Source: Clostridia bacterium
GTDB lineage: Bacteria; Bacillota; DSM-521; Neomoorellales; SLTJ01
Reading direction: 5' to 3'
DNA: 64,000 bases
Assembly: GCA_004347685.1 (NCBI GenBank)
Contig: SLTJ01000028.1
Coordinates: forward strand, 124,001 to 188,000
Below the pieces are notes generated by a model, which saw only the letters and a program-made list of their open reading frames with translations, was not told the DNA's origin and did not search any database. The position numbers and the translations under genes are program-made. Positions 53,942 to 62,683 of this stretch are shown here, piece by piece (the stretch's first letter is position 1; each line of letters begins with the position of its first letter).

Positions 53942-55277
53942 TATTTTCCCCGGTGCGGAAATCCAGCCGGCCCTCCTCTTGGTTGTAGCTCGACTCTATG
54001 CCCTGCAGGTAGCCAAAGGCTTCGGCCGGGACATAACTGGTGCCGTGGCGGAGCTGCAGGGCCTGGGACAATGTCACCGGCTGCCCGTTGCGCAGGGCCT
54101 GAGGCTGGTCCAGGGTGAGGACCAGGGACTGATCTCCCCGGAACATGGTCAGGGTCTTAGTGTTCCCGTCCCAGTGCAGGGTGATCCGCAACCGTTCGGC
54201 CACGGGCCGGGCCGGGACCAGGAGCACACCGTCCCGGACCAAGGGAAGTTCTTCAGGGTAGAGCCATTCGTTGTTCACGTAGACCTGTACTCCCGGGGGT
54301 GAAGTGACCAGGAACAGGGAGCTGCCGCTGGTGAGGGTGGCTGACAGGTAGAGAGTCTTATTCTCCACCCAGCCGGCCCAGGTGTTGAGTACCGGGAATT
54401 TCTGGTATACCTCGAGAAAGCCTGTTACCGCCACCGGGCGGCCCTCCGGGTCCACCTCCAGCCAGCGGTAGGCCCCAGAGTCCAGGATGATCGTGTCTCC
54501 GTTCTCCAGCCTCCAGGCACCGGTGGGGCGGGTCAACTGGCCCACGGCTGTTCCGGCGCTCCCGTCCCCATAGGCCCAGACAACGGCCGCGTCCGAGCTG
54601 ACTTCCAGCACGCGGCCGCCGTTAAACCCGGCATCCACAATGAGGGTGTTGCCGTTTTCCAGGCGGGTGGCCCGGGCCGGGTAGACCAGCCCCTGGGAAA
54701 AGGACCAGACGGTTTTCCCGGCCGGGTCCACCTCTAGCACGCCCCGGGCGGTGGTGATCAGGGTGTGGCCGTTTTCCAGCCGCTCGGCATAGCGCGGGGC
54801 CCGGCCACGGCCTGGGAGGCGGTATTCCCAGACCGTCTCGCCGGCCGGAGTGACCTCGACCACGCGGGGGTAAAAGGGGGCGGCCGGAGCTCCGGAATCG
54901 GCGATCAGGGTGTTTCCGTTCTCCAGTCGCAGAGCGCTGGCCGCCTGGATATTCTTCTCCTCCCAGACCACCTCTCCAGCCGGCGTAACTTCCACTACCG
55001 AAGGGCCGCTATAGGCATTACGGCAGACCAGCACGTTCCCGTTGGGCAGGGGGGTGAGGAAGCCGGGGTGGGCGGGAGGGTTGGGGTCCCGCCACTGCCA
55101 TTCGGTAGCCTGAGCCTTCCCAGGTAGCAAAAGCAGGAACAAAAGAAACAAGACCCAGCCCATGGCCATCTGGCCCGGCCTCGGGCCCGGGCCTGTTTGG
55201 CGGGAACGGGTGGTTCGCCCCTCTCTGCCGCTCCCAACCTTGTCGCCAGGCCCGGCCGGCCGCCGGAAAAGTAACAC
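53919..55277 (-). CDS. Exported beta-propeller protein with copper-amine-oxidase N-terminal-like domain
   Basis: AGGAGGT followed by 8 nt leads to GTG 55277, which I prefer over the ATG at 55295 that overlaps this site; 452 residues. A long basic N-region precedes a hydrophobic signal segment (about 38-56). Residues about 60-320 hold repeats of the form RLENGNTLI...GxVVEVTPAGETVWEY, the arylsulfotransferase/PQQ-like propeller pattern. From about 330 the sequence (VYVNNEWLYPEELPLVRDGV, FVPAEAFGYL) is a stalk domain seen in many Firmicute surface proteins. No catalytic residues can be assigned. The same stalk occurs in the next gene. Confidence 0.8.
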   Translation of the reverse strand: MLLFRRPAGPGDKVGSGREGRTTRSRQTGPGPRPGQMAMGWVLFLLFLLLLPGKAQATEWQWRDPNPPAHPGFLTPLPNGNVLVCRNAYSGPSVVEVTPAGEVVWEEKNIQAASALRLENGNTLIADSGAPAAPFYPRVVEVTPAGETVWEYRLPGRGRAPRYAERLENGHTLITTARGVLEVDPAGKTVWSFSQGLVYPARATRLENGNTLIVDAGFNGGRVLEVSSDAAVVWAYGDGSAGTAVGQLTRPTGAWRLENGDTIILDSGAYRWLEVDPEGRPVAVTGFLEVYQKFPVLNTWAGWVENKTLYLSATLTSGSSLFLVTSPPGVQVYVNNEWLYPEELPLVRDGVLLVPARPVAERLRITLHWDGNTKTLTMFRGDQSLVLTLDQPQALRNGQPVTLSQALQLRHGTSYVPAEAFGYLQGIESSYNQEEGRLDFRTGENNGQQPQP

Positions 55278-55334
55278 TTCAAAATACCTCCTCATACGTT
55301 ATTGTAAATTATGCCAGGGTACAGCCCCGGAAGC

Positions 55335-56996
55335 CTATTGGCCGAGACTGTCCCCACCGGCGCGAGAAGGTCTGGGCGTCTCGTCCCCACGGGCGGTGCG
55401 GATGTAGATGGCCGGCCCCTGGGGGTCCCACTCTACTGCCGCCCCCAGGGCCTCACTCACCATGCGCAGCGGCACCAGGGTGCGGCCGCCGGTTATCTTC
55501 GGGGCGGCCTCCAGGCTTATCAACTCCCCGTTGACGTAAGCCGTATTTTGCCCTACGGTTAATTCCACGGTCACCCCTGTCGCTATCCCGGGGCCGGTGG
55601 CCAGCACCTGCTGGGTTTCCTCCCGCCACTGGACTTCAGCCCCTAGGGCGGCGAAGATTTTTCGGAAGGGTACCAGTGTCCGGCCGTTTTCGATCACCGG
55701 GGGCACGTCAAAGAGGAGCCGCTGGCCGTTCAGGTAGACCGGGATCTGGGCCAGCACCAGCAACCCGTTGGGGAGCAGACGTTCGCTCCCGTCCGAAGGC
55801 CGGTTGACCACCCGACCCTGCACCCACATCTCCGTGGACCCGCCGCCATCCAGGGCCACCGCTGTCCGAGCCCCGAGCTGGACCATGAGCAGGGCTAGTT
55901 CCTCCAGTATCAGCCCTTCACTGTATCCGGGCTGGCGCCCGTCCACCGTTACCAGGAGGATGCGCCCCCCGGCATCGCTGCCTATGGCGGTGCGCGGCCC
56001 CCGGGAGTAAATGGTGCCGGTGAAGCCTTCCATGACCGCCTGAAAAACAGGTTCGCCGTCCTCTACCAGCAAGGGTCCGCCGGTGAGAGCATGGCTTACT
56101 TCCTCCCATCCCGGCGGGAGCTTGTACTGCAGGTTCACAGGGCTGCCGGCCGGGAGAGACTGCGCAGCCGGTCCGCTGATCACATAACCTCCCGGCGGGA
56201 TCGGGCTGCTCCCTTCCAGGCTAAAGCGGCCGGGGCCGCCGTCAAACACCAGCTCCGGGGTGCCGGCAGGAGTGCCGGTGGTCAGCCCCCACTCGGAAGT
56301 GTAAAGGTGCGTGTGTCCCGGCTGGTAGGGCAGATTTACCCTCTCCACCGGGATTTCCTGTCCCCCAGCCTCCAGCACCGGCCGGGGGTCCAGGTAGCTT
56401 ACCAGCAGCCGGCCATCCTTGGTCAGCCCCAGGGTGGGCCGCAGTAGGTCCCCGGCTGCCTGCAACTGCCCGTCAATGATGATGTTACCTATGGAGGTGG
56501 TCCGACCGCCATTGCGGGTAAAGTAGCCGCCGTTAATGCCTGCCACCGCGGCCGCCTTTTTGGCCATGCTGCTTAAGTGTTCTCCCCCTGGCGTGCCAGC
56601 CAAGACGGGCCTGATTTCCACCAGCGGTGCCGCCGGGTCAATCTTGAGGACCTGGCCGGCCAGGGGTTGTCCGGTGGCTGCTTTCCCGGTCCACGGCTGC
56701 CAGGTGACCCCGGGGGCCAGTACCTGGGGAGCCTTTAATTCAATTACGGGCCAGGGCAGACCTGCCGCGCTGGAGCTAGAGGTTGGAGGTTGGAGGTTGG
56801 AGGTTGGATCTTGGAGGAACTGGCCAGGCCAGTTCCAGATCGAAGTCGGGGCCTCTGACTCTGCCACCAGTGTCATTCTTGTGCTGGTGTCGAGGCCGGC
56901 GTCGTGGGCCTGGGCGCGAGAATAGCCGGAGATGGGCATAACCATGATCGTTATCCCTAGCAACCATGGAATCGCTTTTTGGATGCTCCTGAACAC
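55335..56996 (-). CDS. Exported phosphodiester glycosidase (NAGPA domain) with stalk domain
   Basis: GAGGTGG followed by 6 nt leads to GTG 56996; 553 residues. A signal peptide (about 1-30, MFRSIQKAIPWLLGITIMVM then AQA) is followed by a low-complexity insert (TSNLQPPTSSSS, about residues 65-78) encoded by heptamer array C. The NAGPA domain (about 85-420) has AGINGGYFTRNG, GPRTAIG and VALDGGGSTEMW. Two copper-amine-oxidase N-terminal-like segments end the protein. NAGPA-type enzymes cleave GlcNAc-1-phosphodiester bonds; with TagO and CsaB nearby it may trim wall polymers (inference). Confidence 0.85.
   Translation of the reverse strand: MFRSIQKAIPWLLGITIMVMPISGYSRAQAHDAGLDTSTRMTLVAESEAPTSIWNWPGQFLQDPTSNLQPPTSSSSAAGLPWPVIELKAPQVLAPGVTWQPWTGKAATGQPLAGQVLKIDPAAPLVEIRPVLAGTPGGEHLSSMAKKAAAVAGINGGYFTRNGGRTTSIGNIIIDGQLQAAGDLLRPTLGLTKDGRLLVSYLDPRPVLEAGGQEIPVERVNLPYQPGHTHLYTSEWGLTTGTPAGTPELVFDGGPGRFSLEGSSPIPPGGYVISGPAAQSLPAGSPVNLQYKLPPGWEEVSHALTGGPLLVEDGEPVFQAVMEGFTGTIYSRGPRTAIGSDAGGRILLVTVDGRQPGYSEGLILEELALLMVQLGARTAVALDGGGSTEMWVQGRVVNRPSDGSERLLPNGLLVLAQIPVYLNGQRLLFDVPPVIENGRTLVPFRKIFAALGAEVQWREETQQVLATGPGIATGVTVELTVGQNTAYVNGELISLEAAPKITGGRTLVPLRMVSEALGAAVEWDPQGPAIYIRTARGDETPRPSRAGGDSLGQ
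56777..56818 (+). repeat. Heptamer array C inside the phosphodiester glycosidase gene
   Basis: Six units: TAGAGGT, three TGGAGGT, TGGATCT, TGGAGGA. The 42 bp correspond to 14 codons, so the minus-strand reading frame stays open and gives a Pro/Ser/Thr-rich linker. Confidence 0.8.
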
Positions 56997-57011
56997 TGCA
57001 TACCACCTCAA

Positions 57012-57041
57012 TAGAGGTTAGAAGTTAGAGGTTGGATCTCG
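57012..57041 (+). repeat. Heptamer array D upstream of the phosphodiester glycosidase gene
   Basis: Units TAGAGGT, TAGAAGT, TAGAGGT, TGGATCT, then CG. Adjacent to the 5' end of the gene, it would lie in its leader. The 190 bp between this array and csaB (57042-57231) show nothing recognisable. Confidence 0.75.
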
Positions 57042-57231
57042 TGGAAACCCGGCACTCAACCCGACATTTGCCAACATACCTTACTCGGAGTACTACCGTT
57101 CGTGAAGATAGGATATCGTAGAGAGTGCCATGTTAGAGTGCCAGGTTCCAAATCGAGGTCCACGCCTCCTACCCCACCGCCGTTTTCATCCTTCTGATGG
57201 TACCGGGGCGCCGAGCCCCGGCATGGTGGTC

Positions 57232-58332
57232 TCAATGAAAGATTCCTGGCCACACCTGGCCCAGCCGTTCCATGCCGGCGCGGGCCTGGTGGCGGAGCAC
57301 TCTTACCTGACTGTTTACCTGGAGTATAATGCTTTTCTGTGCCGCCAGCAGTTCCGTGACCAGCGGCAGCAGCTTGCCTTCTCCCCATTCCGGCGGCCCC
57401 AGGCCGGGCAGCCCGGCCTGGGCGAGAAAGCTTTTCACCTTCGGGTCGTACACCAGGCCCACCGCAGGTATTTCCAGGAGGGCGGCCAGGATTAAGGCGT
57501 GTAACCGCATCCCAATCATCAGGTTCATGTTGCCCACCAGCCCGATCAGGGACGGCAGTTGCGACCAGGTCAGTACCACGGCGCCGGCGCCGCACTGCCG
57601 GGCCAATTGCTGACTGATCCCGGCATCCTGAGGCGGTTGGAAGGGAAGGAAAACCACCTGCCAGCCATGATCCTGCAGCCACCGCGCCGTGGCGACCACC
57701 TCCCCGGCCACCCTTTCCCAGCCGGGCCAGGGCCGCAAAGCGAAGGCGGCCAGCTTCCGGTCAGAGGCTAAGCCTTGGGCCACCAAGCTCTGCCTTTCCG
57801 CCGCGACGTTTGCCGCGACTGCCTCTGGGTCGAGGAGAAATACCGGGTCAGCGTAAACTTCCACCGGGTGTATTACCCCAATTTTTTTCAGAAGCTGGGC
57901 ACTGTCCTGGTCGCGCACGCTGAGGAGATCTACCTTGTCCAGTACCCGGGGTACCAGGCGGCGGCTCAGACCGCTTTCCAGGGGACCCATACCCTGGCAG
58001 AACACGGCCACCGGCTTGCCCAAACGCCGGGCCAGGTGGATTACGCCCAAGTAGTAGAGCAGGCTTGGCAGTCCGGTGGTATCCTGCAGCAGGCTGCCGC
58101 CGCCGTGCACCAGCACCTCCACCTGCCGCAAAGCTGCGGCTAGTTGCGGGAGGGGCCAGCGGGGAGCCGCCTCCACCTGATAGGCCCTGCGGGTGGCTTC
58201 CGGGTCGGCGGAAAGGACCAAGGGCTCGCACCCCGGGTAAAGGGTGCGCCAGGCACGAAGCATGGCGTACAGCACAGCCTCATCCCCGGCATTGTTAAAG
58301 CCGAAATAACCGCAGACGGCCGCCCGGCTCAT
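57232..58332 (-). CDS. csaB: Polysaccharide pyruvyl transferase CsaB
   Basis: ATG 58332 overlaps the upstream stop (ATGA); 366 residues. It begins SRAAVCGYFGFNNAGDEAVL, the nucleotide-type N-terminus of the PS_pyruv_trans family, and has HGGGSLLQD near residue 74 and MIGMRLHALILAAL near 275, also typical. CsaB adds pyruvate ketals to the secondary cell-wall polymer, making the ligand recognised by SLH domains of S-layer proteins. It is cytosolic, acting on lipid-linked precursors. The gene order with DUF5693, murJ and tagO supports the call. Confidence 0.92.
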   Translation of the reverse strand: MSRAAVCGYFGFNNAGDEAVLYAMLRAWRTLYPGCEPLVLSADPEATRRAYQVEAAPRWPLPQLAAALRQVEVLVHGGGSLLQDTTGLPSLLYYLGVIHLARRLGKPVAVFCQGMGPLESGLSRRLVPRVLDKVDLLSVRDQDSAQLLKKIGVIHPVEVYADPVFLLDPEAVAANVAAERQSLVAQGLASDRKLAAFALRPWPGWERVAGEVVATARWLQDHGWQVVFLPFQPPQDAGISQQLARQCGAGAVVLTWSQLPSLIGLVGNMNLMIGMRLHALILAALLEIPAVGLVYDPKVKSFLAQAGLPGLGPPEWGEGKLLPLVTELLAAQKSIILQVNSQVRVLRHQARAGMERLGQVWPGIFH

Positions 58333-60275
58333 GTTCCGCTGGCTGCATCTTTCAGGGGCGGGAACCAGGCTCTGAGCAGCCGGGCCAGCAGTTCCCAGAC
58401 CAGGATCAATACCAGCCCCAGGATCATTCCGAGCCACAGCCCGTGGACCAGGCGCAGGGCCGAGACGGCCAGCGGGGTATGGACGTGGGCAAAGGTGTTC
58501 ACCAGCGATACCTGGCCGATGCTGCCGACGAGCAAGAGCGGCAGGTACCGGTCACGGTAGCCGGTGTACATGGCCAGGAGCATGAAGGGATGGCCGATGA
58601 GGAACTCCTTGGTTCGCGGCCGCACCCCCAGCCAGTTGTCCAGGAAGTGACGCAGGGCCAGTTCCACCCCGGAGACGCTGGCGGCTTCGTTACCTGTCCT
58701 GGTTATGTAAACCAGACCAACTACGGCCAGGATGACCGCCACGACTACGTATTTTACCAGCACCCGGGCTTGCCAGAAGTCCCGCAGCCGCCGGCTCCAG
58801 AGCCGGGGTTCCTCTCGGAGTAGCCAGAAGTAGAGGGCCACCAGGACCAGGGGTACGGCATGGGCCGGCTTGACACCCCGGAATTCGTTCAGCTTGAGCA
58901 TGAAACCCACGTCGCTGATCAAGCCCACCATGAGCAAGGCCCCTAGGAGGGAAAGGGCGGTCATGGGGAGCAGGCGGATAAGAGCCGCGGTCCGCGGCAA
59001 GGGCCGGCGCGGGAAGAGAAGGCAGATGGAGAGGGTGGGGAAGATCACCACCGCGGCAAAGGCCATGGCCTGGCGGGCCGGCAGCAATTGCCAGCCGCTG
59101 GCCAGGACGCCGGCCCACCCCAAAACGGCCAAGAGACCTAGAGCGAGTCCCAGGCGGGGAAGGCTGGCCAGGCGCAGCAGCCATATCCCGCCCGCGATGA
59201 CCGCCAGTCCGGCCAGGAGCAGGGTTATTCTGGATACGGGGAGGTCCCCGAACGGCTCCGGCGCCCCGAGGATAAAGCCGTCTGCCCGCAGGCGGGCCGC
59301 CAGGCCATCAATAAATGATAGGTTTGTCGCCACCGGATCTCCGGGGCGGTCGGTGAAAAAGCGGATGAGGAGGACGCGGATATTCCGTTCAGTTACCGCC
59401 AGCTCCATCCGCTCCGTCACTTCGCCAGGCGACATTACTTTCATCTCGCCGGGGGAAACGGCATGCAGGCGCGTGGCATCCTTGTCCAGGATGCGGGCCA
59501 ACTGGGTCAGGCCTTCCTGGGGGAAGAACTCGACGAGCCCCACCGGGGCCTGCAGGGCCCGGATACCTGCGGATAGTTCCGGTAAGGCTTCCGGGTATCC
59601 GGGCAGCCGGGCGTCATTGAAAAATACCGCCGCAAGGCTGCCCTGATATGGGGAAAAGGATTCTAGTGTCTGTTGCACCCGGGCCGGCGTGGCCCGGGGC
59701 CAGGAGCGTACCTGGATCATGAGGCCCAGCCCCAGCCGCTCCGCCTCGTTCATGGCCTCCCGGGGAAAACCCAGGCCGACGGCGCTCAGGGCGTTAGGCG
59801 AAAGGGGCACGCCCACGACAAAGCGGGAGGGGTCTACCGGTCCCAGGTCGGTGAAGCCAGGCACCTTAATGGCTAGCTGTTCCCGCACCTGGTGGTAGGT
59901 GGACTCGTCCCAGATAACCAGATATGTAAAGTCGGGATTGACTGGCAAACGCCGGGTGCGGATGGTTTCTTCCCACCCGGGGTCAGCCAGCAAAGAGTAG
60001 CCGCTGCGTGTTTCCAATTTCTGGCCTGCGAGGTCGCCTAGGGTCTGCTCTTTAAAAAAGACGGCAGTAATCCCGTGCTCGTGCAGGTCACGGAAGATCT
60101 CAGGGTCGGTCAGGCCGGCATACCTGGCCAGTTCGCCCGCCGACGCGTATTCTGCGGCCAGGGACACTGTCTTGTTGGCCTGTTCAACCCGGTATCTGGC
60201 TAGGCCCTGGCCCAGGGACGCTATTGCCCCTAGAACCAAAATTATTGCCAGGAGCGCAGATATCCATTTGGGCAT
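58329..60275 (-). CDS. DUF5693-family polytopic membrane protein
   Basis: A 648-residue protein. An N-terminal membrane segment (about 5-22) precedes a large extracytoplasmic domain (to about 340; VFFKEQTLGDLAGQKLE, DLGPVDPSRFVVGVPLS), then about eight membrane helices. The family accompanies csaB in many Clostridia and is suspected of a role in handling the pyruvylated polymer, for example as polymerase or transporter, but this is not demonstrated. It overlaps csaB by 4 bp. Confidence 0.85.
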   Translation of the reverse strand: MPKWISALLAIILVLGAIASLGQGLARYRVEQANKTVSLAAEYASAGELARYAGLTDPEIFRDLHEHGITAVFFKEQTLGDLAGQKLETRSGYSLLADPGWEETIRTRRLPVNPDFTYLVIWDESTYHQVREQLAIKVPGFTDLGPVDPSRFVVGVPLSPNALSAVGLGFPREAMNEAERLGLGLMIQVRSWPRATPARVQQTLESFSPYQGSLAAVFFNDARLPGYPEALPELSAGIRALQAPVGLVEFFPQEGLTQLARILDKDATRLHAVSPGEMKVMSPGEVTERMELAVTERNIRVLLIRFFTDRPGDPVATNLSFIDGLAARLRADGFILGAPEPFGDLPVSRITLLLAGLAVIAGGIWLLRLASLPRLGLALGLLAVLGWAGVLASGWQLLPARQAMAFAAVVIFPTLSICLLFPRRPLPRTAALIRLLPMTALSLLGALLMVGLISDVGFMLKLNEFRGVKPAHAVPLVLVALYFWLLREEPRLWSRRLRDFWQARVLVKYVVVAVILAVVGLVYITRTGNEAASVSGVELALRHFLDNWLGVRPRTKEFLIGHPFMLLAMYTGYRDRYLPLLLVGSIGQVSLVNTFAHVHTPLAVSALRLVHGLWLGMILGLVLILVWELLARLLRAWFPPLKDAASGT

Positions 60276-60345
60276 CTCTATCTCGCCTCAAGTTGTGGTT
60301 TTTATGAACTTCACCTGGGCTAGCCGCCTGGGCTCACGTGCGCAA

Positions 60346-60368
60346 AGATACGCTGCACTCGCGTATCT
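60346..60368. repeat. Perfect hairpin between DUF5693 and the small coiled-coil gene
   Basis: AGATACGC (60346-60353) and GCGTATCT (60361-60368) pair perfectly around a 7-nt loop. A second GC-rich stem (GCCCC/GGGGC) lies at about 60397-60409. Without a T run, it may be a weak transcription barrier or repeat. Confidence 0.55.
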
Positions 60369-60423
60369 GCATCGCCTTTGGCTAAGATGTTCTCGCGCCC
60401 CTCCGGGGCGTCTGCACCATCCT

Positions 60424-60741
60424 CTAGGCCTGCGAGGCTACTTCCCCTTGGGCCGTGGCCCCGGTGAGCTCGGCCAGCTTCTTTTGCCAGTAAGCCAGGC
60501 GCGTCTGCATATCGTCTACCAGGCGGCGGTCCACATCGGTGTTGTAGCCGGTTTCGGCTCTGGACTTGGCCTCCGCCAGGTACTCCTGATAAACATTGAG
60601 GGCCTGCTGGTAGAGCGTTAACGCATAGCGGGCCCTCTGTCTTTCATGTTCCCAGGGAGAACGGTACCATTCCCTGATAACTGCTTTTAACATGTCCAGG
60701 AAAATCTCGCCGTCGGTGAGAATATTAATTGACACCTGCAA
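60424..60741 (-). CDS. Small alpha-helical protein of unknown function
   Basis: TTG 60741 follows GGGAGGGA at 6 nt; 105 residues. From residue 15 on, the sequence is charged and heptad-like (REWYRSPWEHERQRARYALT, RLVDDMQTRLAYWQKKLAEL), so a helical bundle or coiled coil is likely. No membrane segment or motif. It lies between the ABC exporter genes and DUF5693, same strand. No family recognised. Confidence 0.65.
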   Translation of the reverse strand: MQVSINILTDGEIFLDMLKAVIREWYRSPWEHERQRARYALTLYQQALNVYQEYLAEAKSRAETGYNTDVDRRLVDDMQTRLAYWQKKLAELTGATAQGEVASQA

Positions 60742-60822
60742 TGTAAATCCCTCCCGGGCGATTTAGTGGTAGTTTTTACCTCGGACCGGTCGTTTAAACA
60801 CTCTTTAACATAGTTTTCTCCC

Positions 60823-62655
60823 CTAAGGGCCAAAACCCTTCCCGGCGGACTGCAAAATTTTTTCTTCCTGGTCCGCCAGTTGCCACAGGCGCCAGTACAG
60901 GCCCCGGACGGCAAGCAACTGCCCGTGGGTGCCCTGCTCTACTATCTCCCCGTGATTCACCACCACGATGCGGGAGGCGTTTTGAATGGTGGAAAGGCGG
61001 TGAGCAATGACGATGGTGGTCCGGCCGGCTGTGGCCCGGGCCAGGGCCTGCTGGATGAGCTGCTCCGTCTGGCTGTCCACGCTGGCAGTGGCTTCGTCCA
61101 GGATAAGCACCGGCGGGTCTACCGCCAGGGCGCGGGCCAGGGCCAGCAACTGCCGCTGCCCCAGGCTAAGGTTCACCCCGCGTTCCCCCACCCGGGCTTC
61201 CAGCCCGCCCGGCAAGTCCCAGACGAAATCAGCCTGGGCCGCTTCAATGGCCCGGATGATACGGTCGCGGCTGGTGTCCGGGTTGCCCAGGATCAGGTTC
61301 TCGGCAATGGTGCCGGAAAAAAGGGAGACATCCTGCAGCACCAGGCCGATCTGGCGGCGCAGCAGTCCTTGCGGCATCTGGCGGATGTCCACGCCGTCCA
61401 GCCGGATTTCCCCCTGCTGAACGTCGTAAAAGCGCGTGATGAGGCTGGCCATGGAGGTCTTGCCGGCCCCGGTAGGGCCGACCAGGGCCAGGGTCTCCCC
61501 CGGCCGGACAGCAAAGGTGATATCCCGCAGAACCCAGTGTGGCGGCTGGTAGGCAAACCAGACGTGGTCAAATTCGATTTCCCCCCGCCAGCGGGGCCGG
61601 ACGATTACCTCCGGTGCGTCAACCACCGCCGGTTTTTCCTGCAAAAGCCCTAAGACCTTTTCCGCCGCGGCCATGGCCGCCTGCATGATAGTATACTTCT
61701 CGGCCATATCGTTAATGGGGCGGAAAAACTGCTGGGTGTAGTTGATCATGGCGTACAGCACCCCGAAGGTGACCAGATTCTGGATGACCTGACCGCCGCC
61801 GTACCAGACCAGCAGAGCAATCACCAGGGAATTGATCAGGTCCATGGTGGGCCGGAAGACGGCGCTTACGGTTAATTCCTGCATGGTGGCCTGGTAGTAA
61901 TCCTGGTTGACCCGGGTGAATTGCTCGAAGTTGGCCCTTTCGCGTCCGAAGGCCTGGATCAGGCGCATGGCGGAAAGGTGCTCCTGGAGAAAGGAATTCA
62001 CCCCGGCCAGGTGTAGGCGCACCTGGCGGTAAGCCTTGCGCGCCAGGTGGCGGTAAAGGGCGGTGGAAAGGGTGATCAGCGGGACGCCGACCAGGGCCAG
62101 GAGGGCCAGACGAGGGGCCAGGCTGAGCATGGCTATAGTTATGCCTACCAGGAGGAAGATGTCCTTAAAGAGGGTCACCAATACCTCGGTATAAAGCTGG
62201 TTCAGGGCCTGGGTGTCATTGGCCACCCGGGTCACCAGTTGCCCCACGGGACGGGTATCAAAGAAGGAGAGGGAGAGACGCTGCAGGTGGCTGAAGACCG
62301 CCTGACGCAGGCGGTAAATAACCCTCTGGCCGGCTAGTTGCAGCAGATAAGCCTGCCAGTAGTTGGTAAGAAAGACCCCGGCGGTGATCCCCAGATATAT
62401 GCCGGCCAGGCGCACCAGGCCGGCCTGGGCCGCGACCGGGGGCCTGAGGAGGTAGTTGTCAATGGCGATCTTGAGAATATAGGGCGGGGCCAGTTCCAGC
62501 CCGGTGGAAGCCAGGATGAGGACACCAGCCAGGGCAAAGAGATGCCAGTCGGCGCGGGCGTAGCTCAAGAGCCGCCACAACAACCACAAGTCGAAGCCCC
62601 TTTTTTCTTCTTCTGCCAGGCCTGCCAGGCCTAAGCCCCTCTGATGGGGAGCCAC
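60823..62655 (-). CDS. ABC exporter half-transporter, catalytic-site subunit (fused membrane and ATPase domains)
   Basis: GTG 62655 follows GGAGGGA; 610 residues. Six membrane helices (about 35-330) precede the ATPase domain: Walker A GPTGAGKTS near 405, Walker B LILDEATASVD with the catalytic Glu near 529, and the H-loop IAHRLST near 562. The signature motif reads LSLGQRQ rather than LSGGQ. Together with the next gene it forms a heterodimeric exporter of the YheH/YheI, BmrCD or TM287/288 type. Likely substrates are lipids, drugs or peptides; the sequence does not tell which. Confidence 0.92.
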   Translation of the reverse strand: MAPHQRGLGLAGLAEEEKRGFDLWLLWRLLSYARADWHLFALAGVLILASTGLELAPPYILKIAIDNYLLRPPVAAQAGLVRLAGIYLGITAGVFLTNYWQAYLLQLAGQRVIYRLRQAVFSHLQRLSLSFFDTRPVGQLVTRVANDTQALNQLYTEVLVTLFKDIFLLVGITIAMLSLAPRLALLALVGVPLITLSTALYRHLARKAYRQVRLHLAGVNSFLQEHLSAMRLIQAFGRERANFEQFTRVNQDYYQATMQELTVSAVFRPTMDLINSLVIALLVWYGGGQVIQNLVTFGVLYAMINYTQQFFRPINDMAEKYTIMQAAMAAAEKVLGLLQEKPAVVDAPEVIVRPRWRGEIEFDHVWFAYQPPHWVLRDITFAVRPGETLALVGPTGAGKTSMASLITRFYDVQQGEIRLDGVDIRQMPQGLLRRQIGLVLQDVSLFSGTIAENLILGNPDTSRDRIIRAIEAAQADFVWDLPGGLEARVGERGVNLSLGQRQLLALARALAVDPPVLILDEATASVDSQTEQLIQQALARATAGRTTIVIAHRLSTIQNASRIVVVNHGEIVEQGTHGQLLAVRGLYWRLWQLADQEEKILQSAGKGFGP

Positions 62656-62683
62656 ATTTTTCCCTCCAGCAAACCAGATAGTC

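Noticed and set aside
56777-56818. Frameshift in the phosphodiester glycosidase gene caused by the repeat array
   Set aside because: The array is 42 bp long and the frame stays open through it, so the gene is intact.
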